Shown: positions 8,406 to 17,132 of the stretch, one piece after another
Layout: every line of letters starts with the position of its first letter
How positions within the stretch are numbered: position 1 is the stretch's first letter
Origin: CAWCOU01 sp963797335
Lineage (GTDB): Bacteria; Pseudomonadota; Gammaproteobacteria; JAURND01
Assembly: GCA_963797335.1 (NCBI GenBank)
Contig: CAWCOU010000007.1
Span: 124,001 to 188,000 of the forward strand
Length of the DNA: 64,000 nt
Direction of reading: 5' to 3'
Notes under the pieces: model-generated
The model's database searches: none
The model's input: the letters and a program-made list of their open reading frames with translations, nothing else
Told to the model about the DNA's origin: nothing
Position numbers and translations under genes: made by a program

Positions 8406-9758
8406 ATGCCTAAGACGACAGCATCCAAAAAAAACACCCCTGCATTAGAGAAATTAACCTGGAAGGAAGCCAGAGCGGATGTTGCTCGGGCTAACCCAAA
8501 CCTGGCCCGCGAAATCGATAAGCTGGACCCCGGCGACGAGTATTTAATCTTTAAAGCGCGTTACCCCTTTGGCAGTAAAATCTTAGATAAAGGCGTACTT
8601 CATCTGCCAGGCAAAAATCAACAATTGCTCTCTATCGATAACCCAGACTTAGACCCCGTGGTTAAATCCGCATTGTCCTATGCTCAAACCATGCCTATGG
8701 GGGTAGTTCTAAACAACAGCATCGAGCTCCATTTAATGGAAAGTAATAGGGCGGTGACCTTCAGCCTAATGAGAACAGGGAAAATTTTTGCACTGTGGAC
8801 AGTTCTTGAAATCTCCCAATCTGCTCACCTTGGCCATGTGTGGAATATAACGGCTGGGGCGCGATCCCTCATGATGCTTCCCAAAATATCAGATATTACT
8901 TTTTACAAAAAATTAAAACGTGAATTTGACCTATTTTCTTCCATGCCTAAAGAATTTCTCGATCAATGGGAGATATTTAAAGAACTTTCTCAATCACCGC
9001 TGTTCCCAGAACCTTGGTCTGTGGAAGTGCTGTTTTTCTCGGGGAAATGGTTGGAAAATAGAACCGATCCCAACTGGCAGCTCTTTCGTCAATTCTTGAT
9101 GGAAACCGCTTGGCACGAGACGGCCTACCTACGCAATCAGGTCATGGTCGATTTTGCTTTTTCCTGCGCTTTAGAGGCAAAGAATCTCAAACCAAACCCA
9201 TACCTGACTGATACCGTAAAACACCTCTATTCTATGGGCATTGGCGCCTACCCAGGGTTTGTGGTGGCTAAAGACAGCATTGCTGCCCCTATCAGAGGCC
9301 TCCAAGCTATTTTTACCGATACCTATAATTTGCGCTATTCGCCGACCATGATTCAGCCAGGGTATATTTCGTCCACCAGCACGGAAGAGCCTTGCTATTA
9401 TTCCCTCGCAGTACCCGGTCTAATGGTATTTTCACCAAAATCCAGAAAATTTAATAGTAAACTAGAGGATTTACGTGAAATTCGGCATATCATGCACGGC
9501 GTATCGTCTTATTTATTAGAAGATAAATTAAAACTGATGAATACGCCCATCTATAAATGGGCCAAAAACGTAGAATACGGGTACTTTCACTCGGAAGCAG
9601 ATAGCAAGGAATCCATTCGCAATGCGGGTGAAATAGAAAAACGAGATTCAGCCCTGAAAGATGAGCTCCAAAAGTATCCTAGGAAGCCATTTTGCGCCAC
9701 TAGTCCATTTTTGAGAGGTTGCATTCGCATTTCGAGAAAACATGATGTAGAATCTTGA
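8406..9758 (+). CDS. hypothetical protein, about 450 residues
   Basis: Unrecognised soluble protein. I place the start at the ATG with AAGGA six bases upstream (protein starts MPKTTASKKNTPALEKL). The open frame goes back to 8313 but without a better start. No membrane segment, signal peptide or classic nucleotide-binding motif is visible. Segments such as HSEADSKESIRNAGEIEKRD at the end are charged. The codon use looks more GC-rich than the preceding 671-codon gene, hinting at a different origin. It is the last gene before the RiPP-like cluster, about 490 bases upstream of the candidate precursor, so a link to that cluster is possible but unsupported. Confidence 0.7.
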   Translation: MPKTTASKKNTPALEKLTWKEARADVARANPNLAREIDKLDPGDEYLIFKARYPFGSKILDKGVLHLPGKNQQLLSIDNPDLDPVVKSALSYAQTMPMGVVLNNSIELHLMESNRAVTFSLMRTGKIFALWTVLEISQSAHLGHVWNITAGARSLMMLPKISDITFYKKLKREFDLFSSMPKEFLDQWEIFKELSQSPLFPEPWSVEVLFFSGKWLENRTDPNWQLFRQFLMETAWHETAYLRNQVMVDFAFSCALEAKNLKPNPYLTDTVKHLYSMGIGAYPGFVVAKDSIAAPIRGLQAIFTDTYNLRYSPTMIQPGYISSTSTEEPCYYSLAVPGLMVFSPKSRKFNSKLEDLREIRHIMHGVSSYLLEDKLKLMNTPIYKWAKNVEYGYFHSEADSKESIRNAGEIEKRDSALKDELQKYPRKPFCATSPFLRGCIRISRKHDVES

Positions 9759-10247
9759 TGTTTACGGAAGAGATAAACTCCCAAATGGAAAGACGGAATT
9801 AATTTAGATTCCGGTTGGTAAATTCCTGAAGAATAAGAGGAGTATTTTTAATATTTTATAAAGAGCATGTTCCATTTTTGCAAAAAATTGACGAAGTGAT
9901 GGCATCATCTTACCTAAAAATCTCCTCGGGCTGTCAAGTCCATTAATTGCCACTATTGAGCATGATTCTGAAAAATTAGTTTTTTGGAATAGTGTTTAGA
10001 GGTGCTTGCATAACAGAAATTATTACAGCGCCCATTGTTCTCACTTTCCTAATTTAGCATAAAAAATTATCCAGAATGTGAAATATGTAATACCTCACTG
10101 TAAAGTGAGTTGAACTCTTGAGCCACTCATGTAAAATCAAGCTGTCAGGATGAATGCAACTCCAAACGGAATCGTGATTCTGTAACACGCTGAAGGTAAA
10201 GTTTACAGCGTTTTACAAATTTATAATAAGAATTAGGAGGGTAATTC
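9759..10247. other. intergenic stretch upstream of the RiPP-like cluster
   Basis: About 490 bases with no intact gene. It contains a decayed second copy of the precursor peptide gene (described separately) and a small 6-bp hairpin, CTCACT-GTAA-AGTGAG, at 10094-10109. The cluster promoter should lie here, but I see no convincing -35/-10 pair. Confidence 0.5.
9854..9999 (+). pseudogene. decayed paralogue of the RiPP-like precursor peptide
   Basis: Reading from 9854 gives FYKEHVPFLQKIDEVMASSY. After a run of five A (9916-9920), the next frame gives NLLGLSSPLIATIEHDS and ends KLVFWNSV before TAG. The second part matches the intact 48-residue peptide downstream at LGLS-PLIA-IE-DS, also in DNA (CCATTAATTGCC is shared). 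One extra A in the run would join both parts in one frame. No start codon or strong ribosome-binding site is left, although a degenerate purine-rich stretch (AAGAATAAGAGGAG) sits where the intact gene has AGGAGG. It is probably an inactivated duplicate. Confidence 0.6.
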
Positions 10248-10394
10248 ATGATTAACTTTGTAGAAGATAATCAAAAACTGATACAAAAAAGAGATAATGA
10301 GAAAGCAGTGAGTGAGTATGAGAGCTTTCTTGGGCTTTCTGGTCCATTAATTGCCAATATCGAACGTGATTCAGATATTAGTTTATTAGGATGA
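10248..10394 (+). CDS. candidate RiPP precursor peptide, 48 residues
   Basis: Short gene with an ideal AGGAGG (10235-10240) seven bases before its ATG, just upstream of the ThiS-like, YcaO and TfuA genes on the same strand. The N-terminal 24 residues are hydrophilic and charged (MINFVEDNQKLIQKRDNEK), as expected for a leader. The C-terminal part reads FLGLSGPLIANIERDS and ends DISLLG. That core is repeated in a decayed paralogue 400 bases upstream, so it is under some selection. It contains no cysteine and few Ser/Thr. This fits backbone thioamidation by YcaO-TfuA better than azoline formation, though that is inference. I know no described family with this core. Confidence 0.6.
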   Translation: MINFVEDNQKLIQKRDNEKAVSEYESFLGLSGPLIANIERDSDISLLG

Positions 10395-10488
10395 GTGAGA
10401 GTCGAGTCAATGCCAACAAAAGGTTATCCGTGCATGAAGAGCATTGGCATTTTTTTATCCTTCGGTAAGAAATAGAAATTTTTAGTCT

Positions 10489-10761
10489 ATGCCTAAAATA
10501 TTCATTCCACAAACGTTCACTAAATTCACAAATAATAAATCAGAGCTTATTCTTCACGGTTTAAGCATTGGTGAACTTATACAAGAGCTCGTTGAACAGT
10601 ATCCTCACCTGAAACCTTACATTTTGACTAATCGCGGCGATCTTCATCCCCATATGACGATTTGTTGTAATGGTAAGAAAATCCACTATCCTACAGAAAA
10701 AACGACCCCTGTCGAATTCCACGATACCCTCACTTTTTTACTGCCTTTAGTGGGCGGTTAA
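10489..10761 (+). CDS. ThiS/MoaD-like sulfur-carrier protein
   Basis: The 90-residue protein has the ubiquitin-like beta-grasp pattern of MoaD/ThiS family carriers: a hydrophobic first strand, ELILHGLSIGELIQELVEQYP, then HMTICCNGKKI, and a C-terminal HDTLTFLLPLVGG. The terminal Gly-Gly is the group that carriers use as thiocarboxylate after adenylation. It ends six bases before the YcaO gene, so it is in the same operon and may deliver sulfur for peptide thioamidation. No E1-like adenylating enzyme is encoded nearby, so activation would have to be done by a housekeeping MoeB/ThiF. Confidence 0.85.
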   Translation: MPKIFIPQTFTKFTNNKSELILHGLSIGELIQELVEQYPHLKPYILTNRGDLHPHMTICCNGKKIHYPTEKTTPVEFHDTLTFLLPLVGG

Positions 10762-10766
10762 GCTGC

Positions 10767-11927
10767 ATGTCGATGAGCCACTATTATCGGTTACCCGGCA
10801 CTATCAGGGCGGTAAATGTTGACGTGACTTTGGAGAAATTAAGTAAAAAACTACCCGAGATTGGCATCACCCGAGTAGCCAATATTACTGGCTTGGATTA
10901 CCTTGGCATTGCTGTAACAACCTGCATTCGCCCACTGGCAAAACACCTATCGGTTTCACAAGGAAAGGGGTTAACACCTCAATTGGCAGAAATCTCAGCG
11001 ATTATGGAAGCAGTGGAAACATTCCATATGGAGAATTCAGCCCCACCCGAATTTTATGGTGCGTATAGTGGCTTATCCCTAAAATACCCTGTGCTAAATC
11101 CTTATCTATTTAATCAAGGCCATTTCAATGTCCAGCGGTTGGGACACTTAGAATTGGGATGGGTTTCAGCCGTTAATTTAATCAATAACGAGCTTTGTTA
11201 TGTTCCTCATATTTTAACCTGCCTCGATTCCACGCAGTCTCGCCCGGAATATAGTTTTTTTTCAGTCAGTACGAATGGATTAGCTGCTGGAAACAGTAAG
11301 GCGGAAGCCATTTGCCACGCCCTCTATGAATTGATCGAACGAGATGCGCTTTGTCATTGGCAAAGCCTATCGCCAGAAGAAAAGAAAGAAACCCAAGTAG
11401 ACCTCAGCAGTGTTAACGACGCTAATGCTTCATTAATCCTGAAATTCCAGCAGGGCGGTTTAGGTTTAAAAATCTGGGATATTACTTCTTGTTTATCGAT
11501 ACCGGCATTTCACTGTGCTTTATATGACCTCAATCTGTTTCGTAACCTCGGTTTATTTACGGGCACAGGCGCGCATTTATCCAAAGAAGTAGCCCTGTCG
11601 CGCGCACTGACCGAAGCAGCGCAGTCAAGGCTCACCTTGATTAGCGGTAATCGGGATGATATTTTTCCCGAATATTATCGAAGACAACAAAAGCTCCAGC
11701 AACAACTGGAGGAGCAATGGTTAAACGAGGGCACAGTTTGGTATGAGGAGGTGAAGGAACTCACCTACCAGCCCTCTTTTCACCAAAATATACAGCAGGT
11801 CACGGCCATTCTGCAGTCGAAAGAATATCCGTATCTATTGATGCGAGAACATACCCACCCAGAAATCAATATTCCCGTTATCCAGATGATTATACCGGGT
11901 TTAAAATTTAATGGGGCCCGCATGTGA
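10767..11927 (+). CDS. YcaO-domain ATP-dependent peptide-modifying enzyme
   Basis: YcaO enzymes activate a peptide backbone amide with ATP; with TfuA they install thioamides, and with an E1-like partner they make azolines. The 386-residue protein has the family's ATP/Mg segments: SQGKGLTPQLAEISAIMEAVE near residues 65-85 and GNSKAEAICHALYELIERDA near 175-195, followed by CHW. No E1-like (C-protein) domain is fused or adjacent, while TfuA is directly coupled downstream, pointing to thioamide chemistry. It starts six bases after the ThiS-like gene and its stop overlaps the TfuA start as GTGA. The C-terminus is short and lacks the Pro-rich tail of E. coli YcaO-type azoline enzymes. Confidence 0.93.
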   Translation: MSMSHYYRLPGTIRAVNVDVTLEKLSKKLPEIGITRVANITGLDYLGIAVTTCIRPLAKHLSVSQGKGLTPQLAEISAIMEAVETFHMENSAPPEFYGAYSGLSLKYPVLNPYLFNQGHFNVQRLGHLELGWVSAVNLINNELCYVPHILTCLDSTQSRPEYSFFSVSTNGLAAGNSKAEAICHALYELIERDALCHWQSLSPEEKKETQVDLSSVNDANASLILKFQQGGLGLKIWDITSCLSIPAFHCALYDLNLFRNLGLFTGTGAHLSKEVALSRALTEAAQSRLTLISGNRDDIFPEYYRRQQKLQQQLEEQWLNEGTVWYEEVKELTYQPSFHQNIQQVTAILQSKEYPYLLMREHTHPEINIPVIQMIIPGLKFNGARM

Positions 11928-13588
11928 GCTCACTAAAAATGAATCCACGCATCTTCGTGTTCCTGGGGCCTTCTTTATCGCGGCAACGGGCTCAAGAAAT
12001 TTTACCCGATGCCGTTTACTTCCCGCCCATCAAGTGTGGTGATGTATTACGTTGTCTGCGCCTACGACCCGAAGTGATTCTGATTATCGACGGTGTGTTT
12101 GAACGCACAGCAGCTGTTTGGCATAAAGAGATTTTGTTTGCGATGGAGCAGGGAGTCACGGTCATGGGCGCAGCTAGCATGGGCGCGCTGAGAGCGGCGG
12201 AATTAAATTGCTATGGAATGCAAGGGGTAGGGGATATCTATCACCATTATGCTTCTGGAAAGTGGCAGGACGACGATGAAGTTGCTGTTTTGCACGGTGA
12301 TATCAGTACAGACTATCAAGCGATAACCGATCCCATGGCTAATATTCGTGCCACCGTAGCATCGGCATATGGGCAGGGAATCATTGATGACCAGGCTTTG
12401 CAGTCATTAATCACCCTAGCAAAAAACACATTTTATCCTCAGCGCATCTTGATCGATCTATGTTTGCAGGTAAGTGCAGAGTCTAGTCAGGCACAGATGA
12501 ATCGCTTGGTGGCATGGATCACTAAAGGCGGTTATATAGATCAAAAAGCATTGGATGCCATAGCTCTCTTGCACCAGGTTAAGCAAATAGATGAAATAAC
12601 CGCTGCCACTCTGCCCATAAAAACACCACGTTCCATTTATTTTCGTACCTTACACCGTTCTATCCTTTGTCAGCCCTTTATCACCTATAAAAATGAGCTG
12701 CCTATTCAGGAAAAAGCGGCTTTAGCTGCTCGCTTGTTCGGCAAGAACTATATACTGCTGCAACGTCTGTCCTATTTGCTGCCTATGGTTTATTGCTTGG
12801 CAAAGAAAAAGGTGCTACGAGTCAACAAAACGATTTATGGGCTCGATAGTTTGGTTCTGAATCCACAGTGGCAAACCAACAACGATTGCTTAGGTACAGA
12901 ATTAACTGCATTTATCAGCCGATTGCAATATATCAGCACCTATCTGCAAACGCATCTTCTTCCTATGCCTGAAACCTATTTAATCCAGTTAATGCAATTA
13001 TCCGGCGATTATATGGCCTATAAAGCAGAAATTGCTGTATCAGAAGATCCGAGGAAAAATGAAAAAGCCATACTATCCGTTTTTGAACGGCAAGATCCCG
13101 AAAAATATCAATTGATGTACTACATCGCCGATATTTTTCGGGTAATCGATTATGAAGCACAACAGGTTGGCGTGACACCGCAGCCAATGGAGTTGATTCA
13201 TTGCGCGGCGAAGTTTCGTATGAATCGTAAGTTGAACCACAATCAAGCGATGGAAAATTGGTTAGCTAACAATGATCTTTCAATGGACGAATTTAAAGCC
13301 TTGATGGCTTGTTCCCTTCGTTTTGATTTCTTAGTGCTCGGTAATAATGTGGATGTAATAGGTGGATTTACAGACCATGAGGAAGCCTGGTGGTTCCTGG
13401 ATGCCTTATGGCTATCGAATCTTTATGGCAAAGCAAAGCGTTTATACGTAGATGCAGCGGAGCGTCACACCTTTCTTAAACAGTGGCACGGGGTTTATAC
13501 GCCCTCTGAGTATGCGTATAAGCATGATTTTTCGCAAGGAAGCCATGAATTAACACAGTTTATGGCGTCATTATCTGAGCAAGCTTAA
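11924..13588 (+). CDS. TfuA-family protein, partner of YcaO
   Basis: TfuA proteins accompany YcaO in thioamidation, in thioviridamide-type RiPPs and in methanogen McrA. The TfuA core is clear in residues about 8-125: FVFLGPSLSRQRAQEILPDA, RPEVILIIDGVFE, VTVMGAASMGALRAAEL, and DDEVAVLHGD. The remaining 430 residues form a long C-terminal region not typical of the short TfuA core and are probably helical. The start is GTG overlapping the YcaO stop, giving tight translational coupling. The 3' end overlaps the convergent peptide-transporter gene by 29 bases. Longer TfuA proteins are known, so the extra region may be a substrate-recognition part. Confidence 0.9.
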   Translation: MSSLKMNPRIFVFLGPSLSRQRAQEILPDAVYFPPIKCGDVLRCLRLRPEVILIIDGVFERTAAVWHKEILFAMEQGVTVMGAASMGALRAAELNCYGMQGVGDIYHHYASGKWQDDDEVAVLHGDISTDYQAITDPMANIRATVASAYGQGIIDDQALQSLITLAKNTFYPQRILIDLCLQVSAESSQAQMNRLVAWITKGGYIDQKALDAIALLHQVKQIDEITAATLPIKTPRSIYFRTLHRSILCQPFITYKNELPIQEKAALAARLFGKNYILLQRLSYLLPMVYCLAKKKVLRVNKTIYGLDSLVLNPQWQTNNDCLGTELTAFISRLQYISTYLQTHLLPMPETYLIQLMQLSGDYMAYKAEIAVSEDPRKNEKAILSVFERQDPEKYQLMYYIADIFRVIDYEAQQVGVTPQPMELIHCAAKFRMNRKLNHNQAMENWLANNDLSMDEFKALMACSLRFDFLVLGNNVDVIGGFTDHEEAWWFLDALWLSNLYGKAKRLYVDAAERHTFLKQWHGVYTPSEYAYKHDFSQGSHELTQFMASLSEQA

Positions 13589-15002
13589 CGCGTTGCAAAA
13601 TGGGTAATGAGATCAATAGCGCTATCGCGATGGCAATCGCAATAGCACTCGTTTTCAAAAAAGAGTGCGCATAGAGCGTATGTACCTGACTCCAGCGCAT
13701 ATGGGTAACATCTGAAAATTCCGCCAGGAGACTGCCCAAATAGCCAGAAAAGGCCACGCTCAAAAACCAAAAGCCCATCAATTGGCCTTTTAATTTTTCT
13801 GGTGCAAAATGAGAAACAGCGACCATCATGGCAGGACCAATACATAATTCGCCAGCTCCTAACGTTAAATTGCCAAGAATAATGCCGATGAGCGGATAAT
13901 TGATGGTTTGACTCCAAGGTACACTATAGGCCGAGATAGCGAAGATCGCAAAGGAAACACTGCCCAACGATAAACCTAAAAAAATACGCCATAAAACGAC
14001 CTGCAAAGGCGATAACTGTTTAAAAAGACGCCACAGCAACTGAATGACTGGCACAGAAATAATGACGCAGATAGGCTGTATCGAAGAAAATGCTGCCGTA
14101 GGAACAGCCCACGTTCCTAGGTGTTTATCGACTAAGCGATCAATGAATAAGGTTAACGAACTACCAATTTGTACCTGGCAAGCAAAAAAGAAAAGCGCAA
14201 ATAAATTTAAAGCACCTAATAAAAATATGCTATTTCGTGCCGATTCATTTTGTTTTAATGCTAAAAATAATAGGTAGCTTACGCTAGTGATGCCCATAAA
14301 CCAAAGCAAATCTCGAAAGAGATAGGGGAAATAGAATAGCAGCGAGAGCATAATAATTGCGAAAAATAGGACTAAAATTAAGAATTTGTTATGCTTTAAG
14401 TGGCTTTTTTTCTCGATAGTTTGTTCAGATAGTTGAAATGCCGAACGAAATGAAACAAACAATAAAAGACAACCTGCAGCAGCCATTGCGCTTACTAAAA
14501 AACCATATTTCCAATGGCTATATAGCGCAATTAAACCAAAAACAATAGGTCCTAATGTGGCGCCCAGATTCATTCCTAAATAAAACCAAGTATAGCCTTT
14601 TTCCTTAAGACCACTTCCGGGCTCGTATAATAAACCTAACAGCGTTGCATTATTTGCTTTTAAAAACCCGATGCCACAAACCACCCATCCTAAACCAATA
14701 TAGAGCGTGAAAGCCCCTGGTAAAAATAAGATTAGATTGCCGATAATAAGAAAGCACAGACCAAAAATGACTGTTTTTTGATACCCGAAAAAGTAATCAC
14801 CAAGATACCCACCTAAAAAAGGCGTGCTGAAGGCCAATGCTGTGTAAACACCGTATAAAGCATAGGCATGCTCATCAGAAAGCAGAAGTGCTTTTGTTAA
14901 GTAAAGGACCAGAACGGATTGAATTCCATAATACCCAAATCTGTCCCAAATTTCGATAAAAGTTAATAGAAATGCCCCCTTGGGTTGCTGATGATTAAGC
15001 AT
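13560..15002 (-). CDS. POT/PTR-family proton-dependent peptide transporter
   Basis: Inner-membrane MFS transporter of di-/tripeptides or peptide-like compounds, 480 residues and about 12-14 helices. Family signatures are present: the first helix EIWDRFGYYGIQ (the ExxERFxYYG motif with Asp for the second Glu), GGYLGDYFFGYQKTV, and FYLGMNLGATLGPI (PTR2 FYxxxNxG). It is convergent to TfuA and overlaps its 3' end by 29 bases, so it is not in the same operon. Closeness suggests it could export or take up the modified peptide, but POT proteins are also ordinary nutrient importers in Legionellales. Confidence 0.88.
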   Translation of the reverse strand: MLNHQQPKGAFLLTFIEIWDRFGYYGIQSVLVLYLTKALLLSDEHAYALYGVYTALAFSTPFLGGYLGDYFFGYQKTVIFGLCFLIIGNLILFLPGAFTLYIGLGWVVCGIGFLKANNATLLGLLYEPGSGLKEKGYTWFYLGMNLGATLGPIVFGLIALYSHWKYGFLVSAMAAAGCLLLFVSFRSAFQLSEQTIEKKSHLKHNKFLILVLFFAIIMLSLLFYFPYLFRDLLWFMGITSVSYLLFLALKQNESARNSIFLLGALNLFALFFFACQVQIGSSLTLFIDRLVDKHLGTWAVPTAAFSSIQPICVIISVPVIQLLWRLFKQLSPLQVVLWRIFLGLSLGSVSFAIFAISAYSVPWSQTINYPLIGIILGNLTLGAGELCIGPAMMVAVSHFAPEKLKGQLMGFWFLSVAFSGYLGSLLAEFSDVTHMRWSQVHTLYAHSFLKTSAIAIAIAIALLISLPILQRVKLAQIMTP

Positions 15003-15211
15003 TTTTTAATCCTTATTTGTACTAAATCAATTATTTTTTAGATCATATAAAAGCTTGGATTTTTTCCAGGTAAAAATAACAGCTTATAAAATGTAATAAA
15101 TCTCTCTATTTTATTTGAGTGTGAGTTAAGGGAATATGTTCATTATGGATTAGTTAAATCTGAAGCTCAACTGGTCAATTATTTTAATTTTCTAGGGTGG
15201 AAGGAGAAGTT

Positions 15212-15520
15212 ATGAGAAGTGTAAAGTTTTTATTGAATTTGAAGCGGGCCAATATCAAGACGGATCAAGCTTTTATCGCGCTGTATCTAGATCTTCTAAA
15301 AGAAAACCCCAAATCAAATGAGATGAGTAAATCAATTTACCATGTCTGCCTAGCTATAGCTATACTCGAACGCATAGGCAATAGATTTCCGACGCAAAAA
15401 CAAATAGACGCCGTAGAATACCTGATTAAAAGTTTTAATAGAAAAAAATCAGCCAAAACTTTATTTGGTAACCTGGTTACGGCGGATTTTAACTATATTA
15501 CCGCACTGAAAGCGGCATAA
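15212..15520 (+). CDS. small hypothetical protein, 102 residues
   Basis: I choose the ATG preceded by AAGGAG six bases upstream, giving MRSVKFLLNLKRANIKTDQA. The protein looks all-helical, basic and soluble, with no known motif. It stands alone between the POT transporter and a broken iminopeptidase. The good ribosome-binding site supports a real gene; no function can be given. Confidence 0.6.
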   Translation: MRSVKFLLNLKRANIKTDQAFIALYLDLLKENPKSNEMSKSIYHVCLAIAILERIGNRFPTQKQIDAVEYLIKSFNRKKSAKTLFGNLVTADFNYITALKAA

Positions 15521-15566
15521 AATGGTGAGGTGGCTATTTTTGTGAGCACAACCGAGCTTTTTCGTA

Positions 15567-15868
15567 TTCATAAAATCCTCTTTCAAATCGAATATTAATT
15601 CTGTGCCAGGTGATCGGTTGTTTTAATTAATTGTGCAGCTATTCCGGGCTCTGTCGCACTATGGCCTGCATCTGGGATAATATGAAGCTGTGCCTCCGGC
15701 CATGCTTGATGTAAATCCCAGGCATTGGTTACAGGGCAGCACATATCATAGCGGCCGTGGATAATGACACCTGGAATATGGCGGATTTTATTCATATTAT
15801 GAAGTAATTGGTTAGGTTCTAAAAACAATTGGTTCATAAAATAATGATTCTCAATGCAGGCAAAGGCT
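15567..15868 (-). pseudogene. 3' fragment of a proline iminopeptidase gene, copy 1
   Basis: The minus strand encodes only the last 80 or so residues of a proline iminopeptidase-type alpha/beta hydrolase: MNQLFLEPNQLLHNM, then GVIIHGRYDMCCPV (catalytic Asp region) and IIPDAGHSATEP (catalytic His). The nucleophile half is missing. The whole 302-bp unit, including 28 bases after the stop, recurs at 19095-19396 with only a few differences. The two copies flank the Fic/HTH and ABC-F genes as direct repeats. Confidence 0.85.
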
Positions 15869-16023
15869 TTTCAATAGGTTGCATGTAAAATACTAAGATA
15901 CGCTTAGAGCCAATTCGATAAAATTTGATCTATGTGATAGCGCCATGTTAGCAATTGTATTATCTATAACATCTCAGGGGATAATCGAGTTATTTGCGTT
16001 TACTTACATATTTTAAAAATTGA

Positions 16024-16671
16024 TTATTGTTCTACAAACTCTAATAAAGCGCTGTAATCATGTTTATCGGCTGCTTGCAGAGCTTTGATGTATTCTTTTC
16101 TAATAACAGAGTTTTCATAAAGATTGCTTTGTCCCCATAAAAATCTTGATTGATTATTGGCTATCAAAAAACAATCTGTCACCAAACGGGCGTGTCGACC
16201 ATTGCCATTAGGGAATGGATGGATTGCTACTAGCCGATGATGTAGTCTGGCAGCTATTTCATTAATTTTATAAGACTGATTGATGACTTGGTATTTTACA
16301 TCTTCTAAAAGCTCCCTGAGATGTATGGATATATATATCCAATCTACACCAATATTTTTATTGCTTTTACGAAATTGACCTGCCCATCGCCATGTTTTGT
16401 CAAACATCCTTTTATGTATCTGTTGAAGGAAGGTCCCATCTAAAAGAGTGGTGGTATTTGGGATGGTATTATGACGACCAATAATATAATCGGCAGTTGA
16501 AGCACTGTCGTAGGCAAATCGGTATGAAGCATTAAACCATATTTCTGCTTCAAGAATATTTGCTTGTTCCCACTCATTTAATTCCGCTTGGGTGGTAATA
16601 TGCTCTGGAATTAACCCAACTATTTCATCTGGGTCTAAGGGTGTAGCGCCTGCTGGATATTCAAACTTCAT
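16024..16671 (-). CDS. Fic-family protein (mobile mystery protein B)
   Basis: Fic proteins transfer AMP or related groups from nucleotides to target proteins. The 215-residue protein carries the active-site motif HPFPNGNGRHAR near residue 153, complete with catalytic His. The N-terminal region (EYPAGATPLDPDE, then TTQAELNEWEQANI) is that of mobile mystery protein B (TIGR02613). An inhibitory helix with the S/TxxxE(G/N) motif is not obvious in this chain. Its ATG overlaps the stop of the HTH partner by four bases. The pair is frequent on mobile elements and behaves like a toxin-antitoxin or regulatory module, though its biology is poorly known. Confidence 0.92.
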   Translation of the reverse strand: MKFEYPAGATPLDPDEIVGLIPEHITTQAELNEWEQANILEAEIWFNASYRFAYDSASTADYIIGRHNTIPNTTTLLDGTFLQQIHKRMFDKTWRWAGQFRKSNKNIGVDWIYISIHLRELLEDVKYQVINQSYKINEIAARLHHRLVAIHPFPNGNGRHARLVTDCFLIANNQSRFLWGQSNLYENSVIRKEYIKALQAADKHDYSALLEFVEQ

Positions 16672-17132
16672 GGTGTGTCACCCCATAATTGTTTGAGTGT
16701 GCCAGAGAGTAGGGTATTAATTAGCTCTTCCAGCTGTTCTTGTTGTTGAGGCTGTGCAACCATTTGGGCTTCAAGTGCCATAGAGTGGGAAACTCGCTGT
16801 AGCTTTTGTTGGGCAATTTTCTTAGCTTGTTCTCTTACTAAGGTCTCCAGAGGTTGACGAGGAACTAAGGCATAAACCAAATCACAATTGAGTGCATTGG
16901 CTGTTTCCCTCAAAGTATGTAAAGTGAGGGAATTGGCCAATTCCGCTTGTTGGATTTTAGTGACCCGGGAGCGAGCTACACCTAATCGTTTTGCTAATTG
17001 TACTGATGTCATTCCTAAGGCTTTACGCATGCAAGAGATCCAGCCATTTCGAGGCTGAAAGTAGGTTTTAGCCTGAAACCAGGGAATTAACTGACGATCC
17101 AGTTGTTTCAATGCGAGCAATTTCGTTCTCAT
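16668..17132 (-). CDS. XRE-type regulator (mobile mystery protein A)
   Basis: The 154-residue protein has a helix-turn-helix at residues about 35-70 (ALGMTSVQLAKRLGVARSRVTKIQQ) and the TIGR02612-type frame, with a following LRETANALNCDLVYALVP. It probably represses the operon and, by analogy with toxin-antitoxin pairs, may control the downstream Fic protein, to which it is coupled by a four-base overlap. An AT-rich region with TATATATAGATAT lies just upstream and probably holds the promoter. Confidence 0.9.
   Translation of the reverse strand: MRTKLLALKQLDRQLIPWFQAKTYFQPRNGWISCMRKALGMTSVQLAKRLGVARSRVTKIQQAELANSLTLHTLRETANALNCDLVYALVPRQPLETLVREQAKKIAQQKLQRVSHSMALEAQMVAQPQQQEQLEELINTLLSGTLKQLWGDTP

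Noticed and set aside
10094..10109. Hairpin upstream of the precursor peptide as a riboswitch or terminator
   Set aside because: Only a six-bp stem, no T-run and no conserved aptamer-like sequence.
10150..10188. 11-codon ORF after CAGG in the precursor upstream region
   Set aside because: Too short and without similarity to the other candidate peptides.
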